A stretch of DNA of 13,201 nucleotides from Thermoplasmata archaeon (GTDB taxonomy: Archaea; Thermoplasmatota; Thermoplasmata; Thermoplasmatales; Thermoplasmataceae). Below, in pieces: positions 6,888 to 13,170 of the stretch. The DNA lies in assembly GCA_021802165.1 (NCBI GenBank), contig JAKAAU010000012.1:1-13201 (forward strand), in the 5' to 3' direction. The first letter of the stretch is position 1; each line of letters starts with the position of its first letter. The notes beneath the pieces were generated by a model. That model saw only the letters and a list, made by a program, of their open reading frames with translations, did no database searches and had not been told where the DNA came from. Position numbers and translations under genes: made by a program.

Positions 6888-7364
6888 ATGGTTGCAGTTA
6901 AAACAATGGTTGAAGGTGGAAAAGCCACATCAGGGCCTCCTTTAGGCCCTGCCCTTGGTCCTCTTGGACTTAATCTCGGGCAGGTAATAAAGGATATAAA
7001 CGAACAAACAAAGGATTTTGCTGGAATGCAGGTCCCGGTAACAGTAAATGTTGTGGACCCTTCTACCAAGAAATATGAAATAATAATAGGAATACCTCCG
7101 ACTTCAGCTCTGTTGAAGAAAGAGGCTGGAATAGCCAAAGGTTCGGGAAAAAATAAGGAAAACTACGCTGGAAATTTGACAATGGAACAGGTCAAAAAGG
7201 TTGCGGAATCCAAAAAATCCGGTTTACTTTCATACACAATGAAAGGAGCTGTCCTTGAAGTTCTTGGCACTGCGCTGTCTCTGGGCATTACAGTAGATGG
7301 CATAAATGCTGCAGAACTACAGAAAAAAATCAAGGCTGGCGAAATAGATGTCGGTGAGAAATAA
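6888..7364 (+). CDS. rpl11: Large ribosomal subunit protein uL11
   Basis: A 158-aa archaeal L11, which binds the GTPase-associated centre of 23S rRNA at the base of the stalk. The N-terminal domain carries the hallmark proline/glycine-rich GGKATSGPPLGPALGPLG (10-27) followed by LNLGQVIKDIN; the C-terminal RNA-binding domain covers about 72-142 with PPTSALLKKEAG near its start. The length is normal. The start is supported by the AAGGTG Shine-Dalgarno site 6 nt upstream. It is the first gene of the L11-L1-L10-L12 operon, and its stop codon shares one base with the rpl1 start (TAATG). Confidence 0.98.
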   Translation: MVAVKTMVEGGKATSGPPLGPALGPLGLNLGQVIKDINEQTKDFAGMQVPVTVNVVDPSTKKYEIIIGIPPTSALLKKEAGIAKGSGKNKENYAGNLTMEQVKKVAESKKSGLLSYTMKGAVLEVLGTALSLGITVDGINAAELQKKIKAGEIDVGEK

Positions 7365-8008
7365 TGGAGAATAGTATTATAGAAAATTTAAAGGAATTAA
7401 AAGAACTCAAGAAAAGAAATTTTGATGAGAGCATAGAGGTTGGAATAAACCTGAAAGACGTTGATATGGTAGATCCCAAGAATAGGATCAATGAAGAAAT
7501 CGTACTTCCTGCGGGCAGAGGCAAAGACCTGAAAGTTGCTGTTATTGCCAGTGAGGAAATGCGTACAAAGGCAAAGAATGCAGATTATCTGTATTCAGTT
7601 GAAGACCTGAATAATTTTTCAGATAATAAAAAGTCATTCAAGAAAATTGTCAAGGGAATAGATTTCTTTGTAGCAGAATCCACACTTATGGGAAATGTTG
7701 GTAAAAACCTCGGTATAATTCTGGGCCCAAGGGGAAAAATGCCCAAGCCATTGCCACCAGGGCAGGATCCCAGTGCATTAATAGAAAACCTTAAGAAAAG
7801 TGTAAGGGCCAGAAGCAGGGATAAAATCACATTCCATGTACCTATCGGGACGAAAGCTATGAGCAATGAAGACCTATTTACCAACCTTAATACAGTTCTG
7901 AAAAGAATAATTTCCCACCTTGATAAGGGTAAGGGAAATATAGCCTCTGCATATATTAAGAGCACGATGAGTAAGGCAATTACAATTAATTTAGGTGATA
8001 TAGAATGA
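7364..8008 (+). CDS. rpl1: Large ribosomal subunit protein uL1
   Basis: A 214-aa archaeal L1, which forms the mobile L1 stalk that guides E-site tRNA out of the ribosome. The signature GPRGKMPKP is at 121-129; [17 protein letters not shown] precedes it in domain II, and [18 protein letters not shown] returns to domain I. The start is supported by GGTGAG at 7353-7358 and by the one-base overlap with rpl11; the end overlaps the rpl10 start by four bases (ATGA). In Methanococcus, L1 represses its own operon by binding the mRNA; whether that happens here cannot be told by eye. Confidence 0.98.
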   Translation: MENSIIENLKELKELKKRNFDESIEVGINLKDVDMVDPKNRINEEIVLPAGRGKDLKVAVIASEEMRTKAKNADYLYSVEDLNNFSDNKKSFKKIVKGIDFFVAESTLMGNVGKNLGIILGPRGKMPKPLPPGQDPSALIENLKKSVRARSRDKITFHVPIGTKAMSNEDLFTNLNTVLKRIISHLDKGKGNIASAYIKSTMSKAITINLGDIE

Positions 8009-8961
8009 TCGAGCCAGCACAGTGGAAGGTGGATAAGGTTAATGCCCTTACTGAGGAATTAAACGAAAGCCCCGTATCAGCAGTTATTAGCATAAAGGGA
8101 TTAAGAAATAAGGAATTCCAGAAAATAAGGAGCGATATACGCGGGAAAGTGAAAATAGAGGTATTAAGGGCAAGATTGCTAAGGCTTGCATTACAAAAAT
8201 CAAACAAAAAGAATATTGCAGGAATGACAGAACACGCAACCGGGCAGATAGCCCTTATTACAACCTCTGAGACACCAAAAACAGTTTACGATATGCTTGT
8301 CTCAAAAAGGACAAAAGCGGCTGCACGTGGTGGAGAAATAGCAGAAGAGGATATAATAATAGAGCCGAAGGAAACATCATTCCCACCAGGGCCTATGATA
8401 TCAGTATTCCAGAAGGCAGGTATACCGGCAGGAATAGAAAAGGGGAAAATAGTAATAAAAAGCGAAGTTACACTGGTCAAAAAAGGCGAAGTAATATCCA
8501 AGGAGAAGGCACAGGTGCTGGAAAAACTGGAAATACTTCCGGTTACAGTTGGCCTTGAGATGATAGCTGCATATAGTGACGGGCTTGTTTATTCCAGGGA
8601 CGCCCTATCCATAACTATAGAACAGATAGTATCGGATATGGCCGGAGCTTTCCTGAAAGCAAAAGCACTTGCATTAAAGGCAGATTTCCTTGTTCCTGAG
8701 ATAATGCCTGAATTATTGTCCAAGGCATATCTACAGGCACAGGGTCTTGCACTTGCTGCAAACTTTGTTGATGAAAAGAATATAGATATTTTTATAAGGA
8801 AAGCAGTAATAAACGCTACAACTCTAAATTCATTAATAAATAAAGATTTAAATAATGAAAACATAGAGAATGAAAACCCTGAAGAAAGCCAGACAGAGGA
8901 CAAGAAAGATGAAGGATCTGGAGATGACGCAGCAGCGGGTCTCGGGTCTTTATTTGGATGA
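8005..8961 (+). CDS. rpl10: Large ribosomal subunit protein uL10 (P0-type stalk base)
   Basis: A 318-aa archaeal P0-type L10, the anchor of the L12 stalk. The N-terminal rRNA-binding domain is at 1-~105 with an archaeal/eukaryal insertion after it; TSFPPGP (124-130) is the typical P0 segment. The helical region at about 200-275 is where L12 dimers bind. An acidic linker (about 280-308) leads to the C-terminal AAGLGSLFG, nearly the same tail as in L12, the elongation-factor contact. It has a Shine-Dalgarno site AGGTGAT at 7993-7999 and overlaps rpl1 by four bases. Confidence 0.98.
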   Translation: MIEPAQWKVDKVNALTEELNESPVSAVISIKGLRNKEFQKIRSDIRGKVKIEVLRARLLRLALQKSNKKNIAGMTEHATGQIALITTSETPKTVYDMLVSKRTKAAARGGEIAEEDIIIEPKETSFPPGPMISVFQKAGIPAGIEKGKIVIKSEVTLVKKGEVISKEKAQVLEKLEILPVTVGLEMIAAYSDGLVYSRDALSITIEQIVSDMAGAFLKAKALALKADFLVPEIMPELLSKAYLQAQGLALAANFVDEKNIDIFIRKAVINATTLNSLINKDLNNENIENENPEESQTEDKKDEGSGDDAAAGLGSLFG

Positions 8962-8966
8962 GGTGA
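8960..8966 (+). promoter_or_regulatory. Shine-Dalgarno site of rpl12
   Basis: GAGGTGA, seven bases complementary to the 16S tail, overlaps the rpl10 stop codon and lies 4 nt before the rpl12 ATG. It is the strongest ribosome-binding site in the window, which suits a protein present in several copies per ribosome. Confidence 0.75.
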
Positions 8967-8970
8967 CAAA

Positions 8971-9276
8971 ATGGAATATATATATGGAGCTTTACTGCTT
9001 CACTCAGCAGGAAAAGAAATAGATGAAGAGAACCTGAAGAAGGTACTGACAGACGCAGGCGTAGCGGCAGATGACGCAAGACTTAAATCATTGCTTGAAA
9101 GCATGAAGAATGTAAACATAGAAGAAGTCTTGAAAAATGCCGCAGCAGCACCTGTAGCAGCAGCACCTGCGAAGGAAGAAAAGAAAGAGGAGAAAAAGAA
9201 AGAAGAGAAGAAAGAAGAAAAGAAGGATGAATCGGATTCAGACGCAATGGCCGGTTTAAGCTCTCTTTTCGGATAA
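8971..9276 (+). CDS. rpl12: Ribosomal stalk protein L12 (P1-type)
   Basis: A 101-aa acidic stalk protein that binds L10 as dimers and recruits translational GTPases. The N-terminal helical dimerisation and L10-binding domain ([17 protein letters not shown] onward) covers 1-~58. An alanine/proline hinge (58-67) follows, then a highly charged K/E linker (68-86), then the conserved tail [11 protein letters not shown] (91-101) that contacts elongation factors. It is the last gene of the operon, 9 nt after rpl10, with a strong Shine-Dalgarno site. The linker is encoded by a 57-nt all-purine run. Confidence 0.98.
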   Translation: MEYIYGALLLHSAGKEIDEENLKKVLTDAGVAADDARLKSLLESMKNVNIEEVLKNAAAAPVAAAPAKEEKKEEKKKEEKKEEKKDESDSDAMAGLSSLFG

Positions 9277-9281
9277 ATACA

Positions 9282-9300
9282 TTTTTTTATTTTAGATTTT
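9282..9300 (+). terminator. T-rich terminator after rpl12
   Basis: Starting 6 nt after the rpl12 stop there is a T7 run, then TTTT and another TTTT block with only short interruptions and no hairpin. T-tracts of this kind are the usual archaeal intrinsic termination signal. Confidence 0.5.
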
Positions 9301-9301
9301 T

Positions 9302-9481
9302 ATGGGTTTTTATAGTATTTTATGGATAATAATTAAGTATCTGTTGCCAATAGGCATTTTAGCGTATTCTATAATAAAATTCAATCCGTTTCTGATAATG
9401 ATCTCAGTTTTATGGTTACTTGTAACATTGGTTGTTTCTCTTATAAATTTCAGTATTAAAAGCAATTTTGTAAGATCTTAA
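9302..9481 (+). CDS. Possible 59-aa hydrophobic membrane microprotein
   Basis: An ATG-started frame of 59 codons plus TAA, reading MGFYSILWIIIKYLLPIGIL at the start and ending SIKSNFVRS. It has two hydrophobic segments (about 3-25 and 28-50) separated by KFNP, with a positively charged end, as in small two-helix membrane proteins. A TATA-like ATAAATAC lies about 25 nt upstream (9272-9280), overlapping the rpl12 end. Against it: T-rich DNA codes for hydrophobic residues by default, the frame sits inside or right after the operon's T-tract terminator, and no family is recognised. It fills most of an otherwise empty 216-nt gap. Confidence 0.4.
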   Translation: MGFYSILWIIIKYLLPIGILAYSIIKFNPFLIMISVLWLLVTLVVSLINFSIKSNFVRS

Positions 9482-9492
9482 AATTAATAAAA

Positions 9493-9942
9493 TTAAATAA
9501 GTTTTAACTCCTGAAGCTTTTCATATACTTCTTTTGCATGTTCTCCCGGGCTCACTTTCGGGTATACATAAACAATCTTTCCATCTTTTATAATATATGT
9601 AACTCTCTTGGCAGTAGCGAGGCCCAGTACGCCATATTTTTTTACTATATCTTTCTGTTTGTCACTGAGCAATGTGAAATTAAGGTTATATTTTTCCTGG
9701 AATTTTTTATGTGATTCACTTGAGTCTACGCTTACCCCGAAAACCTTCACGCCTTTTTCAGTAAACATATCTATATTATCTCTGAAGTTTTTAGCCTCCA
9801 TGGTGCATCCCGGCGTATTGTCCTTCGGGTAAAAATATAATACAACCACGCTGTCTTTAAAATCTGAGAGCTTTACATTTTTTCCATCCTGGTCAATTGT
9901 TTCAAAATCAGGAGCCTGTTCTCCAATTTTTAATGTTTCCAT
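9493..9942 (-). CDS. Peroxiredoxin, PrxQ/Bcp subfamily, single cysteine
   Basis: A 149-aa thiol peroxidase that reduces peroxides in the cytoplasm. The thioredoxin-like fold starts at LKIGEQAPDF. The active site PKDNTPGC (39-46) gives the PxxxTxxC motif with peroxidatic C46; the conserved arginine is in AKRVTYII. C46 is the only cysteine: the resolving cysteine that many Bcp proteins carry five residues later is absent, so an outside thiol or partner must complete the cycle. The ATG at 9942 is chosen because METLKIGEQAPDF fits the family start and a TATA-like box lies 24-25 nt upstream; a TTG at 9957 would add five unlikely residues. Confidence 0.92.
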   Translation of the reverse strand: METLKIGEQAPDFETIDQDGKNVKLSDFKDSVVVLYFYPKDNTPGCTMEAKNFRDNIDMFTEKGVKVFGVSVDSSESHKKFQEKYNLNFTLLSDKQKDIVKKYGVLGLATAKRVTYIIKDGKIVYVYPKVSPGEHAKEVYEKLQELKLI

Positions 9943-9962
9943 GAAATATATATACAAATTAG

Positions 9963-9970
9963 ATAAATAA
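9963..9970 (-). promoter_or_regulatory. TATA-like box of the peroxiredoxin gene
   Basis: The minus strand reads TTATTTAT, centred about 24-25 nt upstream of the ATG at 9942, which supports that start and a leaderless mRNA. A second TA-rich block (GTATATATAT) lies closer to the start and could serve as an alternative. Confidence 0.4.
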
Positions 9971-10066
9971 GTATTTTGTATACTTTTTAGTCTATAAAAT
10001 ACTGCATAACATGGCGCATAATTAGATATGGCAATGATATCTTATAATGAGCCCCCATGCCTAAGC

Positions 10067-10516
10067 TTAAAATTCTTTCATGACTTTATCATTAAGATAA
10101 TGCAATATCTCCACTGCTTCACCCTTTCTGGAGGACATTATTGCATCACCGCTATCATTGGCCCTTCCTATTGCTATATATAACCCTTCCATGTTTTTGA
10201 TAAAAACCATGTCACCTTTTTTAATATTCGGGTCCATATCAACAATCCCGGGCGCGAATAGATTCGATCCATTCAATAGATGTGGCACAGCACCATTATC
10301 TACAGTAACGTTATGTGTCTTTATTTTCAGATAATTTATAAGGTATAATGTAGGCATGCCGTTGTAAAATACCGGTTTGCCTGAAAAATAATACACCTCA
10401 TTTTTTTTGTTTGTTTCCACTTCAATATCCGCCATGGATGTTCCGTCTATATTGAACGCGCTGAGCTTTTCCATGAATGCCCTGTAATCTTTTTTTGACA
10501 GTATATGCTTTGACAT
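10067..10516 (-). CDS. PUA-domain RNA-binding protein, MCT-1/Tma20-like
   Basis: A 149-aa archaeal protein with a pre-PUA region (about 1-70, beginning KHILSKKDYRAFMEKL) followed by a PUA domain (about 71-149). The PUA hallmark is VDNGAVPHLLNGSNLFAPGI (72-91), followed by a KKGDMVFI strand, AIGRAN and the closing GEAVEILHYLND. Eukaryotic relatives (MCT-1, the N-terminal half of eIF2D) act in ribosome recycling and re-initiation; the archaeal role is not settled. It is the last gene of the secE operon: its ATG shares one base with the stop of the 455-aa gene (TAATG), so translation is probably coupled. Confidence 0.88.
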   Translation of the reverse strand: MSKHILSKKDYRAFMEKLSAFNIDGTSMADIEVETNKKNEVYYFSGKPVFYNGMPTLYLINYLKIKTHNVTVDNGAVPHLLNGSNLFAPGIVDMDPNIKKGDMVFIKNMEGLYIAIGRANDSGDAIMSSRKGEAVEILHYLNDKVMKEF

Positions 10517-11883
10517 TATCCTATTATCCCCTTTATTTTCTTGAGCTGATCGTTTATATTCCGATCATTAACCATGTCATTTACATAGTCATATATTCTT
10601 TTTCCCAGAAGTATCTGGTTTTCAGTAAACATCCATCCTTCTCCACTTCCTATTGCTTCAAGAAAAGCATAATATATTGATTTCTGTATGTCATTATTCA
10701 TGTTCTTCCTGCCAAAGTTTATTGAGTCGGATTTTCCATAGTTGAAATAATATGTAATTAAGTCTATTAGATACCTGGAATTTTCAGACCATGGTTCCAT
10801 GATCTTTGATTTCACCGACTTCTTGCTTTTTAATAGCTTTGCGTTTTCCATGATCTCCATGGGGTTTCCTTTCAAGGATTTTATTTCCGCGTCTGTAAGA
10901 TCATATAATAGCCTTACAATTTCATTTTTATATTCAGGAAACAGGTACTCCAGTACCTTGCGCTGGCTGGGAGAGTCAAGTACAAATCCTTTGGATGCTA
11001 TTTTCTCCCTTATGAACGGCTTTAGCCTGTCATCAAATTCCAGTTTATCCAGAAATTCATCTATTCCATAATTCTCGTAATTTATAATATAATAGTTATT
11101 CTTGATTGCATAATTTATCTTGTCTTTCCGTAAACGGGACAGCAATTGTTTTGTGCTAAGCCTTTTGTGTATAAATTCAGTTATGATATCAGGATTATCG
11201 GGTATAAAATCCATAAAATCTGATTGAATTTTAAATGGCATATCAGGCAATAACATATGCTTAAGCAATGTAAAAACTATGTTGTGGTCAAAATCTTCAT
11301 ACACGTCCAGTATGGCATCATATGCCGATACAGTAATTTTATTGCCGGTTGTTCCAATAACTATCCTGTCTTCGGCTCTGGTAAAGGGTATATTCTCCTC
11401 GTTCAATAAATCTGTTATAAAATCAATATCAATCTTTTCCCTGCATGTTGCTGTAAAATAATTTCTTGTGGAATACACCCTTAACTTCTTCAATTTTACT
11501 GTATTTGTAAATGCAAGAAGCCTGTATATATCGTTATCATAATTCTGTACACCTGAAATTATCAATTCATCAGTGTTTCCCCGCTTACAGTAATTAACAG
11601 AACCATAGTTTGTCTTTATAACCCCCATAAGTGGTGCTTTTTCGCTCTCCAGTATTCTGTAAGTCTCTGACACCCCAGCCAGGAACTGGTCTGCAGAATT
11701 ATGGTATTTGCCAAAATTGCTGGATTCTTTCATCTTCTGGATTTTCTTTGCATAACCTTTTATAGGGCACATAAAGCAACTGTCAGTACACTCTGGAAGT
11801 ATAATCTCAGGATTGTCAAAAAATTTTTTAATATTATCGATAAACGCTTTTTCTGCTTCTTTTGAATTGGATTTAGTTATCAT
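10516..11883 (-). CDS. Uncharacterised 455-aa protein with CxxxCxxC motif, coupled to spt5
   Basis: Family not recognised. The N-terminal part has C32-x3-C36-x2-C39 (PECTDSCFMCP), with further cysteines at C99 and C147; this could bind an iron-sulfur cluster or zinc. The spacing resembles radical SAM enzymes, but no SAM-barrel motif is seen. The N-terminal half (about 80-205) looks mixed alpha/beta, and residues about 230-455 look mostly helical with many charged residues. No signal peptide or membrane segment is visible. Its start overlaps the spt5 end (ATGA) and its stop overlaps the PUA gene start (TAATG), so it is locked between a transcription elongation factor and an RNA-binding translation protein, which suggests a role in transcription, translation or ribosome assembly. 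Lineage restriction to Thermoplasmata is possible. Confidence 0.8.
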   Translation of the reverse strand: MITKSNSKEAEKAFIDNIKKFFDNPEIILPECTDSCFMCPIKGYAKKIQKMKESSNFGKYHNSADQFLAGVSETYRILESEKAPLMGVIKTNYGSVNYCKRGNTDELIISGVQNYDNDIYRLLAFTNTVKLKKLRVYSTRNYFTATCREKIDIDFITDLLNEENIPFTRAEDRIVIGTTGNKITVSAYDAILDVYEDFDHNIVFTLLKHMLLPDMPFKIQSDFMDFIPDNPDIITEFIHKRLSTKQLLSRLRKDKINYAIKNNYYIINYENYGIDEFLDKLEFDDRLKPFIREKIASKGFVLDSPSQRKVLEYLFPEYKNEIVRLLYDLTDAEIKSLKGNPMEIMENAKLLKSKKSVKSKIMEPWSENSRYLIDLITYYFNYGKSDSINFGRKNMNNDIQKSIYYAFLEAIGSGEGWMFTENQILLGKRIYDYVNDMVNDRNINDQLKKIKGIIG

Positions 11884-12776
11884 GTTTTATCCAGATTTCT
11901 AATAGCTTCAGCCTTTACAGTAACCGGTATAGGAACCATGGATTCTATTAACTGGACTGTTACCTCTTCCTTTGCTGCATCAATTGCAGTAATCTTTGCC
12001 CTTTCTCCTTTAAATGGCCCTTCAACTATTTCTACAAGTGAGCCCATTTCAAGGCCAGTTACTGCAGGCTTTGGCGTAAGGTATTTCTCTATTTCTGATA
12101 TATCTATATCTCCAGAAACAAATCCCTTGAATCCCCTTATAGATTTTGACAGTACGTCAACCCTGTCTGCATGCATTGTTTCAATGAAAAAGTACCCCTT
12201 TATCTCATATGGGGACATGACGGCCATAACTTCATTCCTGGCGTTTTTATTCATTGCCATGCGCTCTTCCCTGTCTCTTTCGGCATGGTTTGACAGGTCT
12301 ATAGCGATGTCAAGCTCCTTTCCTATGGTACATTTGGCAATTTTAATAACCGGCACAAGGTTAACACTGAATTTTTTATTATAACTATTTATTCCATCTT
12401 CTGATTTAATTGAAAGATCAATATCAAGCCTGTCACCCTCATATCCGCCTATGGGTGTATCTATCTCCAATCCCAGATCCCTTGATTTGTTTCCATCGAG
12501 GTCAAAGTCATATGTTATCTCCTCTATTTTTTTGCTTGAAAGTGTATATTCGTCTTTTAACTTTAATTTCCAGTCTATAGACGGGTCTTGAAGTTCCAGG
12601 GATGTCCTTATATTAATGTTGAATTTCCTTTTTGCACCCTGGATATTCTTTACAGTAATAGCCAGTGGTATAATTTTCTCTCTATCATCTTTTTCTTCAA
12701 GTTGCTTGATACGTTTATCACATCCCGCATTTATAACATCGGGGATATCTGCCGTTAACCAATCATATTCCATCAT
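11880..12776 (-). CDS. spt5: Transcription elongation factor Spt5 (NusG) with extra N-terminal beta domain
   Basis: Archaeal Spt5 binds the RNA polymerase clamp with Spt4 and raises processivity; its KOW domain can contact the ribosome. Counting from the ATG at 12776 (298 aa), the NGN domain is about 144-235 (KIAKCTIGKELDIAIDL, then YEIKGYFFIET, then FKGFVSGDI) and the KOW domain about 240-296 (MGSLVEIVEGPFKGERAKI and PIPVTVKAEAIRNL). Usual archaeal Spt5 is about 145-155 aa. The extra first ~140 residues contain a short helical start and, at about 35-143, alternating beta strands that look like an immunoglobulin-type sandwich. The start is set by Shine-Dalgarno AGGTGA 5 nt upstream; a GTG at 12785 lies inside that site. 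It is coupled to the 455-aa gene (ATGA). Confidence 0.93.
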   Translation of the reverse strand: MMEYDWLTADIPDVINAGCDKRIKQLEEKDDREKIIPLAITVKNIQGAKRKFNINIRTSLELQDPSIDWKLKLKDEYTLSSKKIEEITYDFDLDGNKSRDLGLEIDTPIGGYEGDRLDIDLSIKSEDGINSYNKKFSVNLVPVIKIAKCTIGKELDIAIDLSNHAERDREERMAMNKNARNEVMAVMSPYEIKGYFFIETMHADRVDVLSKSIRGFKGFVSGDIDISEIEKYLTPKPAVTGLEMGSLVEIVEGPFKGERAKITAIDAAKEEVTVQLIESMVPIPVTVKAEAIRNLDKT

Positions 12777-12781
12777 TAAAT

Positions 12782-12787
12782 TCACCT
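12782..12787 (-). promoter_or_regulatory. Shine-Dalgarno site of spt5
   Basis: The minus strand reads AGGTGA, overlapping the secE stop codon (TAG) and lying 5 nt before the ATG at 12776. It decides the start: the in-frame GTG at 12785 is part of this site and is unlikely to be used. Confidence 0.7.
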
Positions 12788-13004
12788 AAAACACTATCTG
12801 CATTATATAATATATAATAAACCCTATTAAACCTAAGAGCACAATACCGCTGCCTGCTATAAGCACCACTTTTGTGTATTCATTTCCATTGGGCTTCTTG
12901 GCCATTTTGAGGATACGGGCATATTTTCCCTTTCCTATACCCTGAAATTTTCGTTCAATTTTTTCCTGTTGTTCAACAAGTTTGCCCTCAATACCTTTAT
13001 CCAT
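12786..13004 (-). CDS. secE: Preprotein translocase subunit SecE (Sec61 gamma)
   Basis: A 72-aa subunit that clamps the SecY channel in the cytoplasmic membrane. An amphipathic, charged N-terminal half (about 8-37) is followed by the family's KKPNGNEYTKV segment (36-46), then one membrane helix at about 46-70 (VVLIAGSGIVLLGLIGFIIY). It is about ten residues longer at the N-terminus than many archaeal SecE proteins. It lies directly before spt5, the conserved archaeal and bacterial (secE-nusG) pairing. A TATA-like box about 24 nt upstream suggests a leaderless start for the four-gene operon. Confidence 0.93.
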   Translation of the reverse strand: MDKGIEGKLVEQQEKIERKFQGIGKGKYARILKMAKKPNGNEYTKVVLIAGSGIVLLGLIGFIIYYIMQIVF

Positions 13005-13021
13005 TATATAGATAAGATAAA

Positions 13022-13034
13022 CATAAAATAAAAT
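13022..13034 (-). promoter_or_regulatory. TATA-like box of the secE-spt5 operon
   Basis: The minus strand reads TTTTATTTTATG, centred about 24 nt upstream of the secE ATG at 13004, consistent with a leaderless mRNA. The operon therefore appears to have its own promoter rather than depending on read-through from the 16S rRNA gene. Confidence 0.45.
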
Positions 13035-13126
13035 CTTTTCTAAAATTTAAAAATTATATGAATAAATATGATGGAATGGTACATGAATAGATGAAAATCA
13101 ATATAACAAATACTTAACAATATAAA

Positions 13127-13165
13127 ACAATAAAAAATAAAAAGTTTGTAAGGCAAAGCTGCCTT
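13127..13165 (-). terminator. Hairpin and T-rich terminator after 16S rRNA
   Basis: On the minus strand, about 5 nt past the rRNA end, AAGGCA-GCTT-TGCCTT (13150-13165) forms a 6-bp stem with a 4-nt loop. It is followed by ACAAAC and then TTTTTATTTTTTATTG. Hairpin plus T-tract fits transcription termination; the stem may also take part in 16S trailer processing. Confidence 0.55.
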
Positions 13166-13170
13166 TCACA

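Noticed and set aside
7364..7480. L1 autoregulatory binding site at the start of the rpl1 coding region, as in Methanococcus
   Set aside because: No stretch clearly matching the 23S L1-binding motif could be found by eye; an RNA covariance search would be needed.
10516..11883. Radical SAM enzyme based on CxxxCxxC
   Set aside because: The cysteine spacing fits, but the surrounding residues and the rest of the protein show no SAM-binding GGE-like motif or barrel pattern; only a possible metal site is claimed.
11938..12384. 148-codon plus-strand frame opposite spt5
   Set aside because: It lies fully inside the recognisable Spt5 coding sequence and is a composition-driven shadow.
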